A stretch of 64,000 nucleotides of DNA from Symsagittifera roscoffensis (lineage: Eukaryota > Xenacoelomorpha > Acoela > Convolutidae): positions 29,051,325 through 29,115,324 of the forward strand of contig NC_087071.1 in the NCBI RefSeq assembly GCF_963678635.1, in the 5' to 3' direction. A program made the translations under genes and the position numbers. Shown piece after piece: positions 10,881 to 24,060 of this stretch. The notes under the pieces were generated by a model. That model had not been told where the DNA came from. It searched no databases and saw nothing but the letters and a program-made list of their open reading frames with translations. Numbering within the stretch: position 1 is the first letter of the stretch; every line of letters begins with the position of its first letter.

Positions 10881-11561
10881 CATTGTCGTGGGGTGATGAT
10901 GAAAAGTCTAGTAATGTCAACGCGATGAATTGTTGCTATTTGCGACGTCGACTGGGAGTGACTTAATTGCGCCCACTGGGGCGGAATACATGTCGAAGTG
11001 GCTTCGAAATCGGCGTGAAGAACGCCGAAGGAAACCACGTCTGTTGGTGGGCGTGAAACAGGAGTGATGTTGTCTAGTGTGACGACCATTGTTCCCGCAG
11101 TCTCTTTTTGACGTTTGCCGACAAAACACCTATTCTTGAAAACATTTGGTGGACCCTCTTTCCTCCTGGTCTTGATTGTCTCATAGGGGTCACTCAGCTG
11201 ATGACTGGCTTTCATCCGGGGAACTCTGTACAAGGACTGGCTCCGCAGCGGATCCCGATTGATTCATGGTGCCGATTGTGTTTTGGTTGTCGGTAACCTG
11301 CGGGCTATCCAATGCAATCACTTCTGGGGACTCTATGTTGTCGGCTCCTGTAAAGCTCAAAATAAGTTTTTTGTTTTTAGAGTGACCCTCGTATTCAAAA
11401 GTTGTCGTACCTTTGTTCGATATGTCGTCAAAGTAGTGGCCATTAAAATTATCTTTCAAATCCAAACCTAACGAAATCAAAGAAACTAGAAAAATGAGGG
11501 ATGACCATGCAATGGAGATGGTTGGGATGGACGGTTGTTTGGAATTCAATCGGATCGGCAA
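10826..11561 (-). CDS. Putative 5' exons of G1 (uncertain)
   Basis: This stretch is visibly richer in G+C than its flanks. Two long minus-strand frames follow each other: 11561-11190 begins at an ATG and contains a hydrophobic segment (SSLIFLVSLISLGL) that could be a signal anchor, then a Ser/Gln/Asn-rich tail. 11233-10826 overlaps it in another frame and has PPTDVVSFGV and a basic start. The switch of frame could reflect an intron, a frameshift or an error. The family is not recognised. Linkage to the G1 3' exons is inferred only from strand, order and the conserved block at 10.44-10.88 kb. Confidence 0.35.
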
Positions 11562-11859
11562 CTTGCTTTGTTAAAGTGTCCCTCAGTCTGGTTCCGCTGT
11601 CTCTTTGGCGAGAACATTTTTCTTTTGGCTGCTAAAACCAAAAAAATAATCGAATTGGAACAGTTAGGCGAAGATATTACGGAAAAAGGGAAAGAACGGG
11701 TCTGCGATTAGTTTAATCCTGAAAGCTAGGTCCAATTTCCGTAATATAATACAGTTTACTAACGTTACAGTCTATTCAGAAGAGTCATAATCTTTTTATT
11801 TGATTCAGAAAAAATATGTAGATTATTTTTATTTGAATCGCCGTTTTTCGATTCCTGGA

Positions 11860-12250
11860 TTTTCTACAAAAACTACCCCATGAGGCTACGTTTTCAAGAA
11901 TCACGGTGGGATTAGGAGGCCTGTCACAAGCACTGCTGGCTGTTGCAGGTGGATATGGTCTTCGGTATCTCTGGTCGTCAAAAAACTGTTCGAATGGGCG
12001 TCGAGGTATCCTTTCTCCTGCCCATCGTGTGCTGTTTGCCAAGTGTGCTATAAGTTTTTGGTAGGATGGACTTTTCTCGATGTAAACCATTATGATGCTT
12101 TTTTTCAGCGGGTGTTTGGAGCTCGGTGAAAATGATTTTCAAAACAATACACTCATGGGACGGCTGTTTTGCAATTATCAGACTCCAAATAGTTTTTTCG
12201 ATTGGCGAAGGCCAAGAAGGCTTTGTTTTTTCAAATGACATGGCCAATAA
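11860..12250 (-). CDS. Putative exon(s) upstream of G1 (uncertain)
   Basis: Two overlapping minus-strand frames lie in a locally G+C-richer stretch: 12247-11978 (KTKPSWPSPIEKTIWSLI near its start) and 12090-11785 (RRPFEQFFDDQRYRRPYPP, a Pro/Arg/Tyr-rich segment). A diverged copy of the CAAATAGTTTTTTCG region sits at about 15060-15130. Which frame is real, and where the splice sites are, could not be settled. No family recognised. Confidence 0.3.
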
Positions 12251-12559
12251 TTTTATTTTTGCGGTATAAACCAGTCGTTCTACAAGTACGTTTGAACTAT
12301 GATCCGCAACTGTTCAGTTTAAAGTTTAGCTTTTATACTTGTAGCGAATAATTTTTGTTCTTGGCTCTATTCTAGTTTTTCTGGAAAAACCGCGAAGAAG
12401 ACGGTACCCGTTTAAACGGTAAGTTTATGATGAAAATTAAAGAAATTTTGTAAAAAAAAAAAGGATTTTTGCGGAAGGATTTTTAGTAGAACATGATACG
12501 AAGAAGAAGAATTATGTTTTTCCCCAGGCCGCATCTAAAGATCCGGAGAATTTTAAGTT

Positions 12560-13880
12560 CAATTTGAGCTATTTGAGTATCTCACTGTGTCTCATGCCTG
12601 GCTGACGTGACTTGGTGATAAAAATACTCTGTAAAATGGGGCCTTCAGATGTATTTGGACCAACAACTATATCACAAAATAACCCGGATGTTTTTCGCGC
12701 AACATCAGTTGAAACGCCCATCTGATTGCCCCTGGGATCAAAAACGTTTCTTCCAGTAAGAGAAGATTTTCTATGTGTTGCAATGGCTAGCTTTAACGAA
12801 GAAATTAGGCCCCAAGTATTCGTATCCTTTATGTGCATTAACTGTAATAAATTTTCAGAGCAATTAATTTTAAGAATGAATCCATAAATTTTTCAAACTC
12901 GTTTGGCATATATTCTAACCTGTGAAGTCCGGCTTAAAGTATATTATTACCAGCGTTTTCCCCGACTAATGTGCTGGATTTGCAGTTACTGGTTCCTCCT
13001 CACAAATTCAATTGGATGGTGTCGATTTTGAGATCTAGACCGCTGAATAAGAATGGACAATCAAAAATTTAGATAGTTAGCTTGCCACTTTAACAATCAG
13101 TTCATAGACGATCTGCACCTGACTCTGATTTTAAAGAACTTGATCAATGACAAACTTTGAGTTCAATGCCAAATTTATTGAAATCACGTTCTTTCTTGTG
13201 ATTAAAAATTTAGCTACAGAAGAATTTTTCGCCAATTTTTTTCAATTTTGACAAGCTGGCACTAGTTACACATTTTTTGAAGCTATCTGTTAATCCCGTT
13301 TCACAGATAACGAGTAACTCTCCAAATCTTGGCCTACTCGTAGTTGAAAAGGGGTTTGAAAATGCGTGAGCCCTTGATCATTTGAATTTTACCTGTTTCT
13401 GTTGTCACTATCATTCAAAATTTACAATATTTGGCTCGCACAGAATTTTAATTTGTGAGACTTACTCCTGTCGAGTTGATGGCTGCTCGAACAGTTTAGG
13501 CTACGGGCTTATCTTTTAATTTAACTCAATATTCAGCTTCGAAAGGTTGTCATTCCCTTTGATGAACAATGCGTATCCTCCGGTGTTACCCAATAGAGTT
13601 TCTATCGAAATCCATCTATTGATTCGGGGTTTGATGATTTTGTTTCAGAAAATTTGATTGTATCATCTGTGAAACCGTAGTAAGAACTTCTTTTTCTTTT
13701 TCTGCAGGCGGTAGTTTGAGGTTGGTATAATTAAGTATCAAATCATGAAGTTCGTTTTGTTTGATTAGGCTAACAGGGCTTGCTGAACCTTTCGGAATAT
13801 TCATCTATACAATTATTTACATTTTCCAACAAACGTTCAGAAAAATTTTTGTCTCGAGCGCATTCTGAAAAAAGATAGTT
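12560..13880 (-). pseudogene. Degenerate coding region, copy A
   Basis: The minus-strand reading is broken into pieces that match copy B (14680-17300). At the upstream end ASPVSLIKQNELHDL in A corresponds to ASPVCFIKQKELHDL in B. A shifted frame gives CRKRKRSSYYGFTDDTIK in A and CRKRIRISYCGLTDDTIK in B. Further on, GGYALFIKGNDNLSKL in A lines up with GGHDWIILGIDILEKL in B. Near the low end is an open 89-codon frame at 12838-12569 with FDPRGNQMGVSTDVARK. Frames change repeatedly between matching pieces, so both copies look decayed. The family is not certain; a retroelement or viral-type structural or protease gene is possible but unproven. Confidence 0.45.
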
Positions 13881-14679
13881 CTGACACTAATTCTGAAAAA
13901 TCGTCTTCGTGGTTCTGTCCGTTTTTGTCCGATTAATGTTGCATGGTGTCTCCAGCCGACTGTATGGACAGTTCACAACTTGTACTGTTTCATTTACAGT
14001 TTTTGCAGTTGTTCCTTCACTTTATTTACATAATTTCACAAATTGTCCAGAAAAAATACAAAAGTTTCGGAATTTTTATCTTTCGCTGAGCAAATCCTCA
14101 AGTGATCAATGGTGAACACAAGTTCACATTTCAAACAAGGGTTGCTTCGCTTGACACTCAGCCAAGGTTCTTTTTAACATGGTAATGTATATTGAAAATG
14201 ATTTTAAAAAGCAATCGCTTGTCAAAGATTTCCGAATATCGATTGTTTTTTGGCTGTTGAAAATCCTTTCTCATCAATAAAGTTTTGCTTTAGTGCGTCT
14301 GAATGGCCGATAGTAGATGAGAAGCATTTTGTCGTCAAGTTCAAAATAAAACTTTTCTTATCCATTATAATTTGTCTGCCTTTTTAATGTTTCTGATAGT
14401 CACTAGATCTGTGAAGGCTCAGCAGAATTATAAAAAAGTTTTCCCGGCTTCTCTATTTACTCATCAGACTTTTGTTTCCCTTGAACGTTGTGTTTGTTGG
14501 TTTGTTAAAAGCTATTTTATGCCAATCTTATATTCTTAAAAGGGATAGGTAAATTTTTTACCATTCGATTTTTCTGTGTGAAGACACAATTGTCTCCGTT
14601 TTCAAAGGCTAGATTCAGTATTTAACGTAAGTTTCTGTCGGCCTCTGCTTTTCGCATTCCAAGTAACGTACTTTTTTCT

Positions 14680-17300
14680 TCATTGATTCATTTATCATAG
14701 GCGGATGATACGTTCATCGGATTGCCGCTGGGACTAATAACTTTTCGTCCAGTAACAGGAGATTTTTTTTATGTTGTAATAGTTTTGCGAAATGCTTTTT
14801 GGGATATGTGTATTCCAAAAACTTTTTAATTTTAATGAAGAATTTAGTTCACAATAACCGTATCCTTTCTGTACACTAACCGTAATAAAATTTTAGAGCA
14901 AAAAATTTTAGGAAACAATTTAGTTTTCATCTTCTAATGTGATATTGTGTTCCTGAGGGACTTTATTTATGGACTCTGGAAGAAATTTTTCTGAAGTGAC
15001 AAAAATGATTATTGGAGTTGATTTTAGGGTAATTTCAAACAGGTAAACTCAATGGACATTTGTTTTGCTGTTCTGAGATTACAAATAGTTTTTTCGCTAG
15101 ATGAATATGTTGGATGGAACTTTGCTAAAGCCAAATGAGCTCCCAAATTGCCTTGACTGAAAAATAATTTCTTTTAAAGTTGAACTTTGAGTTGTCTATT
15201 GGTGAACACTTAGGCAAACTCTGAAGTGGCTGTTGAAGCAAATCTTTAACAACCGTGAGACACACGAGATAAAAGCGGCAGCAATCTTATAGCTAAATAA
15301 AGCAAGTTAATCTGCTCCCAATTCTCGACCAGTAACATCGTTGGAAAGTTTTGCTCGTAAAGGTATGTTCATATTTACAGTTTAATTTACACCGATCAAT
15401 GATTTAATTATCAAAAAGTTTTTTACCCCAGTATCATGAGTATTGTTTGTTGAAGTTTCCCTCATTTTTTTTAAATACTACAAATTCTACGATTGATTGC
15501 AAGGTGGGTAAGTTTTGCCTAAAGTTCATATTAGTAAAAGATTGGTAAAAATCATGTCTTTTTCTCTATGATTAAAATTTTAAAAATTGAAATATAAAAT
15601 TTTGTTCAAGCAGCGGTTCAGTCTGCTATACATTGTTTTGTTGCCACGGTTTACCGGAAAAGCATAAACTAATCCTTCATGGTCATGAAAAAATTAGCTT
15701 TTGAAACCAAATGAGACCCTTTCAAAGTGTTTTGATGCACAAAAGTCTCCCAAAAATCCAGTTCATTTGTTGAAATTTTTTTTTCATGATTGCTTAAAAA
15801 CGGAAAAGAGCACGCAAATTACTTTTTCATTTAGATTTTTCTTAAAGGTACTGTAATTTTCTGCGAGACTTATCTGTCTTTAGTCTTGGTTTTTTTTCGA
15901 ATGGCTTTTTTCCGCGATTGTTAAAATTCCATTTTTAAAATCTCAGAAGCGGTCGAATGATCCTCGTTCGAAAGATGCACTGACTTGTAGTGTAGAAGCA
16001 GTCTGAAAGCGGAACCCATTGCTGAAAGTTTTCATACGAATCTGACATACTCATTGATTGAACAAAAAGGATCGGAGTTTAGAATTGTTCTTTGGATGAA
16101 AAGGTCGGACACCGGATCAGAATTTATGCAAGCAGGTTTTTCTAAAATTTTCAAAAGAATCATATTTCCATTATTTGAATGCCAAGTTGTTCTTGTCTAA
16201 CTTGTTAACATGTGTATTGAATTAAATTTGTGTTCTTCAAAACAGCCCTTTGAGCAATTGAGATATCGTCCTCTTTTAAACTCCTTAAGGGAATAAATTT
16301 AGGAATGAATCCATAACTCTTTTAAATGGTTTCACAAACAATCTAACCGCGATGTTCGGCTCTAAATCTATAAGTGCTAGTCGTGAAAACGCCTACTATG
16401 CTGGAATTGCTGTTACTGGTTCCTTCGCTCAATTTCAATTAGATTTATTCATTTTTGAGAACTAGATCGCTAAATCAGACTGGATCATCCAATGTTTCAG
16501 ATAGCTGATTGTGTATTTTAACAATCAATTCACAGATGTTCAGCAGTTGACTCTAGTGCTTAAAGGTTGATCATTCAAAAAATTTTTGATCCAAGGTCAA
16601 ATTTATTGAAACATCGTTCTTTCTTGTAATAAAGATGTAGCTACTGAAGCAATTTTTGCCAAATTTTTCAATTTTGACAAGGTGGACTTTTTCATTGAAT
16701 TTCTTTGTTAACCCCGGTTCACAGATAACGAGGAACTCTCGTACTCTTAGCTAGTGTGAGTTAAAGGGATTTGAAAGTGAGTGAACTCTTGGTTGTTTGA
16801 ATTTCACCTACTTTTGTCGATACTATCAATCAAAGTTTCCAACAATTGGCTCGTAAAGAAAACTAAATTCTGAGACTCACTCCTGTCAAGGTGGTGGCTG
16901 ATAAAACAATTTGGTATCGGACATATCCTTCAAGTGACTTTAATAATCAGCTTTTCAAGTATGTCAATCCCTAGGATGATCCAATCGTGACCTCCGGTGA
17001 TATCAAATAGGGTTTTTTTTTAAATTCCTTACTTGAATTGGGATCTGACAATCTTTTTTCCAATGATTTTGATCGTATCATCGGTAAGACCGCAGTAGGA
17101 AATTCTTATACGTTTTCTACAGACAGTAATTTGAGGTTGGGATAATGAACTTTTAAGTCATGAAGTTCTTTTTGTTTGATGAAGCAGACAGGGCTTGCAG
17201 AATCCTTCAGAATATTCCTCTTTTCAATTTTTTTTTTACAATTCCTAACAAACGTTTAGAAAATTTTCTTCTGTAGCCCATTTTGTAATTAAAAATAGTT
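14680..17300 (-). pseudogene. Degenerate coding region, copy B
   Basis: Parallel to copy A on the same strand. 14690-14900 matches 12700-12860 (ATCCTTT...TGTAATAAA and the CCAGTAA stretches), and 16290-17230 matches 12870-13810. About 1.4 kb (14930-16280) lies between these two blocks and is absent at that point from copy A, so B carries an insertion or A a deletion. Stops and frame changes are frequent. The segment HDWIILGIDILEKL resembles the GxDxL end of retropepsins by eye only. Confidence 0.45.
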
Positions 17301-17379
17301 TTGGCACTAACTACTGCATAATTGTCATAGTGGCTCTGTAGAGCCAAGCATTTAGCATATGCAAAACGAACGATCATCG

Positions 17380-19740
17380 TTGCATGGTGGTTCGTGAAGG
17401 GACTCGCTGGTTCTCGACTGTATTCACTGGTGCGTGGCTGCGGGCGCTCTGGAGTTATGGCTTCAAGAAAAAGAAAAAAAACTTACAAAAATCCTGAAAA
17501 ATTTCAATTGATGTACATTTTGTCTATCCATATTTTCATTTAAATCAGTCATCTGTTATCAATCTATTATTTAGCTTGATTTTGTTTCATATAAATTACC
17601 GTCTGATTAGATAGGAACCAGTTAATTTTTATTATGTACTTTTTTATCAATTATTCGAACCCAATTTTTAATGTAGGTGAGCTTTCTGCACTCTTTTAAA
17701 AACAAGCTCAAAAAGGCACTGCTTTGAGCTTCCCTCAAAAATCCTGCAAAACCAAACAACTTCAGTGGCAAAATATTGGATTATGATTGATATTCGAGTT
17801 TTTCAAAAAAATCAATTATAATGGAATATCTTGACAAAAATACATCTTTTAAATCTGTAATAAATTATTCTAGATTATTTTCAGGCCGGAAATCCTTCAA
17901 AGTTGATTAAAATCCATTTTCAAACAGGGCTTGAATAAAAATGTGTAATAGTCTTTGTGCAACTGTAATCAAAGCAAATAAGCCGGTTTGTTTTAAAAGA
18001 TTTCTATTTTAGTGAAGTTATGGTATTGAAAACAAAAACGAGACAACCAGATTTTCTCAAGTGACGTGACAGAGACATGAATCAAACTGTTTTTGTTCCG
18101 CTGACGCCAGAAATTGAGATGATATTATTTTCTTATACTGGGGTAAGTTACTGCCAATTTTCTCCCCTTCTAATTTCGGCTTTGCTCACCTTGCTTTCTG
18201 CTTTTTGTTTCACTATACATTTTTTGTAATAGATTTTTCTCGACTATGGTCTTCACTCAGTCAAAGCCTTTGATGACAAAATGTTTCTTTGAGCTCTATG
18301 CGTGCTTATATACTATCTCTACAACCTGTTATAGGTTTTTAGTCTTTCAAACCCAAGGTTGTGTAGCACCTTCGGAAGCTACAGTTGTTTGAGTAGCCCT
18401 TACTACATTCGCTTAGATTTTATTTTGTGTAGTCCAAATGGCCATCGCAGCATGATAGTAGAATTATGCTTGAGTTTTTTAAGACTTTTTTGGTTTTTCG
18501 GCAAATTGTTTAGGTTTTGGTATGCACAGTAGAACAAAAAAGTAGTTTTAATAGCAGAACAATGTTTGAGAAATAACTACTCTACCAGTGTCAGAGGTTC
18601 GCGCAGAAATTTCGCTATGGCAAAAAAGCTCGCGAAAAAAGTGTGCCATGGTTTCAATTCAAAAAAAAAGAAGTAAAACTAACTTTGTTTTCATCAGAAT
18701 CATCATCTACAATGTAAAAGTTTTGATGATGCATCTGTTTTGTTTAAAAAAACTACACTTGTTGAAGAAGCGAACAAACTAAAACTAAAAAGTATCGACG
18801 CCCGAGCTATCACTTATTTCAGTTTCGTCATTAATATTTATTTTTGTGTTTCTGGCATTGAAATTATAATACAGTTGGCATTGAGTCGTTTTGACTTAAC
18901 GAACTTGTCGTTAAACACAAAACTGGTAATTTTAACTAATTTTTTTGTCGCTTTTACGGAGCTTTGCTTAAGCACTCACAATTTTGTATGATTTAACTAT
19001 GCTTTTTGGGTTGGTAAAATGAATTGCTCTTGTCAATGGTGCTTGAAAGTGCTCGGTTTTAAAATGGGATTTTTACTTCAAGAAAGATAAGTTTCGGCGT
19101 GGTAATTTGTCATGCACTTTACTTTTTTGTCATATTTTTCTCATTTTTCTCATGGTTTTTGATTTGGTGAGCGAATTTTAATTTTTTTGTTGAATCCGCA
19201 TTGTAAGCTCTGGAAACACAAAACAATTTAACTTGGGTTGCTTATGACCCAACGAAATTGTCGTCACAAACTGGTTCTTTTCAGTGTTTCTTGATCAAGT
19301 CATGGAACTTTACTTGAGCTCTCACAATTTTTTTTGAGATAGCGATGCTTTCTTGAACTTGGAATACTGTTCATACAAATCAATGGCGCCAGAAGGTGCT
19401 CGATTTTGAAAGTTAAGTTTTTTCAAAAAAATGGTTTCTGTTTGTTCATGTGCTTTTTTGTATAAACATTTAAATTGTTGAAAAACCGTGGTATTCATTG
19501 TGAGTTTTTTAGGGTGTTACTTTTCATATACTTCTTTGAATTGACACATTAAGCGTTGGAAAAGAATACCATTCGCAACTGTTTGTTTCTAAGTAATTGA
19601 ACCTGTCGTCAAAAAAAATGCACTTTTCACAGCTGTTTTCTGGTCGAGTTTATGGAACATTACTTCTGCTCTCGCAAAATTTAATGAAAAAGCGATGCTT
19701 TTTTGGGAATGTTAAAGCTACATATACGGAAAAAAGGCCT
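17380..19740 (+). repeat. R-family repeat copy R1 (plus orientation)
   Basis: The reverse complement of R1 is matched by R2 (21785-23830) and R3 (24122-25960). Shared landmarks include CGCAGCCACGCACCAGTG, the GTCTGATTAG stretch, AACCTGTTATAGGTTTTTAG and CCAAGGTTGTGTAG. R1 is diverged from R2/R3, while those two are nearly identical. It begins with two or three units of the 20-bp minisatellite seen in full in R2 and R3. Its right part is a threefold internal repeat. No intact gene is visible, though the frame KTTLVEEANK... matches KTTLAEEESK... in R2/R3. Confidence 0.8.
18900..19740 (+). repeat. ~350-bp internal tandem repeat of R1
   Basis: Three units start with TTGTCGT/CTGTCGT at about 18903, 19258 and 19602. 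Each contains a TGTTT/TTTTC(TG) stretch, a GGAACTTTACTT-like phrase, CTC(A/G)CAA, a CGATGCTTTTT-like phrase and a GTGCTCG phrase. Confidence 0.7.
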
Positions 19741-19744
19741 GAAA

Positions 19745-21780
19745 ATTGTTTTTCGTTCTAATGGTAATGCTAGAAACGGAAATAAAATACTCCATGAACT
19801 TTTGACGGGTTGTGACTTCTCGACCTCAAGTCTAGCGAGATAATTTTTTTTCTGAAAGGCTTTTTGGTCACTTTTTTGTCAATTTCCCCAATAAAGTAAA
19901 AGTTTTTTCTGATTTTATTATTACGCATTATTTGCTTTTGCAGGTTTTTGTTGGAGTTTTTATGCAGGTTCTTATTTGATAATTTTACAATCTTGGGTCT
20001 TACATACCTAAAAATAAATCGCAGACTATTACCTAATTTTGGATAGAAATCAAGCAAATCAATTTTTTAACCAAGATCAAAGCTATTTTGATTTATTCTA
20101 TCTAAATCAAGTTTAAAATCTTTCATTACAAAGAGACAAAAATTAATATTGTTCAAAAATCTATACAATATGGTAATTGTTTGTGATTAACACTGCAATT
20201 TTCTTTAAAAAATTCTACTTCTATGTGCATCGTGAAAAGTGGTAGAACAAAAACGAGGAAAAAGAGATTATAAATTAGAAGAAAAAATGGATTTTGTGCA
20301 GTCAAGGTAACACCTAAGGTAAACACTCACTATCTGAGCTGAGTGTTTGTTAAAATACAGCGTAATTCTTTGTGCTCTGAGCTGTGTTCATGCCACCCAG
20401 ACCTAAGAAACTAAACAACGTTTTGATTTTTTAACAGAATATCTTGATACAATGATTATAGAATCTGATAAACTTCATGAATAAAAGTGACAAAAATTTA
20501 CAATAAAAACGTGCTTACTGTTGAACAGCCTCAAAAACCTGAAAAAAAAACAAAAAAAAACATTCTTCTCAAAATGAACTATGCGCGATAATGTTCTTAA
20601 AACAATAAAACAGATTTTCTGTAGCATGTGACTCAGGGGAGAAAAACAGGAGCCTCACTATCACGACACAGGAGCTTTCTATAAAACTCAGACAGAGTAT
20701 TTGTGTTATAGTCAGTGATTCCATTAAAAGTGATTTGGAAAAAAAAGACGATCTTAGGTTAGATAAAAGATTTGTTGTGAAAAAAAAGAGAGTTACTTCA
20801 ACCTAACTTAATCTAATTCTTTGAAAAAACACGTTAGGGGAACAAAGAAGGCACTGAATAGCTAATCAAATAGAAAAATAGGCTGTATACAAATTGCTTA
20901 CATAATCAAGAATTTGGAAAATTTCGAACAAAGGCTCGAAAAGTAGCAAAAATTAAAGTTACATTCAAAAAAATCAAAAGAATCAAAAAACTATAACGGA
21001 GCTATTTTTGATATTTAGGTCGAGTTAAGAAATCAAAACTCAGGAATCAGATGATGCTAATTTAGAGGCGGAAGAAGATTTATAAAAAAACATACATTTT
21101 TTTGTTACTACACGCGATAAACAAGCTCTTTTTTTGAAACAACTTAAAAGCACCAATATAAGCGAAACTTACAAAACTTTTTTTTGTACATGTTTTGATA
21201 AGCAACTGTTAAATTTTGCCTAAGGAAAAGGAAAGTATATTTCACAACCAAGATGGCAAAAACAGCAACTCAATAATTTATCGATCGTCATCAATTTTGC
21301 CAATAATAGGGAAAATTCTCAGTAGAAAAAAAAATAACAGGCTGATCCCCAGCTGAAAATTTAATCTTATTTGTCAGTTAGTTTGATAAAAAAAATTGTG
21401 AATCGAAATTATTCTAGAACAGATCAAGTGAAATCAAATTTCACAAGCACCAATCATAATTCACAAATTTCCTAACGAGAAAGAGTCACAACAACCAATC
21501 AAATTTAACTCAATCCGCTGATGATCCTGCGCTGCAGACTACAGTAAAGAACTACCAAACAACGAGGCTTCAAAAAAGCTCAAAATTGACTCAATAATCA
21601 TTAAAATTATAAACAATTAGTTTTAAATACACTCAAAGTTAAAACAGTTTTTTAAGAAAAATTGAAATCCGAAACGAAATGAAATCTCATTGACTACCAC
21701 AGATCCTGAAAAAGGAAAAAAATCAAATAACACAATAGCATGACGAAATAACACACAGAAACACATCTTTCTTGCACTTA
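19745..21780. other. Spacer between inverted repeats, no gene recognised
   Basis: AT-rich sequence without a supportable gene. A 95-codon minus-strand frame at 19770-20057 is Lys/Asn/Phe-rich and looks like chance. If R1 and R2 paired, this would be the loop. Confidence 0.5.
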
Positions 21781-23744
21781 ATTTCCAATATCAAACCAGC
21801 ACTTTTTTGCCGTATATGTAGCTTTACCATTCCCAAAATGAATTGCTATATCATTAAAATTTGCGAGAGCCCAAGTTTTTTGTTTTTTGAGTTCCATAGT
21901 TTTTTGACGGCATAGTTTTTTGACGGCATTGACTTAAAGACAAACCGTTGCAAGTTGTATTTGTTTTCAAAGTGTTTTAAAGTGTGAGTTGAATGAAATA
22001 ATTGAAAAGTCATTATTTTCAAGAAAATCAAAAAAAATCCAACAGTTTTTCCAAAATATTTGTACAAAAATACACATGAAAACAGAAACTTTTTTTCATA
22101 AAAAAAATTCAATTTTCAAAATCGAGTACTTTCTGGCACCATTGATTTGTATAAAAAGAAGTCCGAATCCAAGAAAGCATCGCTATCTCCATAAAAACTG
22201 TGAGAAATCAAGTAAGATTCCATGAAATGACCAAAAAACACTGAAAAGTAACAGCTTGTGACGACACTTTCTCCGGGTCACAAAAAAAGCCATCGCGGTG
22301 AAAAAGTATCACCCGACAGCCAGAAACACAATAGTCAATATTAATCACAAAACTGAAATAAAAGAATGTTTGGGCGTTGATAATTTTTGGTTTGCTCTCT
22401 TCTTCAGCAAGAGTAGTTTTCGTAAGCAATACAGATGCATCGTAATACTTTTAACAAATAAGTTATGATTCTGATGAAACCAAAAATTTTTACTCCTTGT
22501 TTTCAATTCAAACCATGGCACAAACTTTTTCACGACCTTTTTTGTCATTGCAAATTTTCTCGAGTTGTTATTTCTCAAGCCTTGTACTGCTGTTCATACT
22601 AAAACCTAAAAAAAATTGCCGAAACATCGAATAAGTCTTGAAAAACATAAACATTCTACTTTGATGATGCGATTGCCATTTAGACTCACAAAAACCATTC
22701 CAAGCGAATGGTGTAAGGGCTATTCAAACAACTGGAAGTTTCGACTGTGCTACACAACCTTGGGTTCAAAAGACTAAAAACCTACAACAGGTTGTAGAGA
22801 TAGTATATATGCACATATATAGCTCAACCAAACATCTCGTCATCAAAAAAAAGTTTACAAAGTGTTTGGCCTCAGTAAAAAAAGCTTTTGAGAAGCCTGA
22901 TAAGACTCAACAGAGTGTGAAAATGGCAATTCATACAGTTGACCAGACAAAATAAAGGTGAATGGAACAAAAAAGCAAGTAGACAATAAATAAATATTGG
23001 AGACGGTGAAAAAATCACGGGCCCAGGCTTTGACTTAGTGAAAACATAGCCGAGAAAAAACTAATACAAAAAAATTTAGAGAAACAAAAAAGCAGAAAGC
23101 AAGAAGAGCAAAGCCAAAATTAGATGAGAAGAAAATTGACAATAACTTCCCCAATACAAAGTAGTAAAACCATGTCCTTTCCTGACGTCAACAGAGCAAA
23201 AGCTGTTTGATTTTTGGCTCCATACACAAATAATATATTTCACGTCATTTGAGATACCTTGCTTGTCTCATTTTTGTTTTCAAAACCATAACTTCATTAG
23301 AATAGAAATCTAATGATAGAAACCGGCATATTTGTAGCACCAAAATCTAACAATTAGAGTTGCACAAAAACTATAACACAAATTAATTCAATCTCCCGCT
23401 TATCTAAATGATATTTTAGGCACCGATTGCCCATGGACTTAGGTCGATATAAGAAATTTTCTTCCCGAAAAAATCTATTGAAATTAAAATCTAAGAAATC
23501 AAATATTACAATGAAAATTGGGTTTGAAAAATTGATGGAAAAAGTAAAAAATAATAACTAAATCTTTCCAATCTAATCAGACGGCTCTTTTTAAGAAGCA
23601 AAAAGAAACTAAATTTGAGATTGACTATAAATGACTGATTTAAATGAAAATGCGTTATACAAAATGTTCATCAATTGTCTTTTTCAGAATTCATGTAAGT
23701 TTCTTTTTTTTTTATTTTTTCTTGAAGCCATAAATCCAGAGAAA

Positions 23745-23935
23745 CCGCAGCCACGCACCAGTGAGTGCAGTCGAGAACCAGCGAGTCCATTCACGAATCA
23801 GTGGGTCTACTCATAGTTCAGTGAGTCCACGCACAAACCAGCGAATCCAGTCAAAACCAGTTGTTCCAGTAATGAACCAGTGAAACCAGTCAAGCACCAT
23901 TGATTCCAGTCACTAGCCAGACTGCTAAAAACAAG
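23745..23935 (+). repeat. 20-bp CCAGTGAGTCCAGTC minisatellite (R2)
   Basis: About nine imperfect units of ACCAGTGAGTCCAGTCACGA stand in register, for example ACCAGTGAGTGCAGTCGAGA, ACCAGCGAGTCCATTCACGA and TTCAGTGAGTCCACGCACAA. Confidence 0.9.
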
Positions 23936-23987
23936 AATAAAAAAAATAAATAAATCAGACACATATGCAACCAAGTATATGGACAAA

Positions 23988-23990
23988 CAG

Positions 23991-24021
<31 letters not shown>

Positions 24022-24060
24022 CACACACACACACATACACACACACATACACACACATGC
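23988..24060 (+). repeat. (CA)n microsatellite
   Basis: About 70 bases of near-perfect CA dinucleotides with a few G or T interruptions. The hydrophobic or Cys/Val-rich frames read across it are artefacts. Confidence 0.97.

Noticed and set aside
11900-13900. CUB-like or DZF-type domain in the minus-strand frames
   Set aside because: Only vague spacing of hydrophobic and Gly residues agreed; no diagnostic residues matched and the frames shift.
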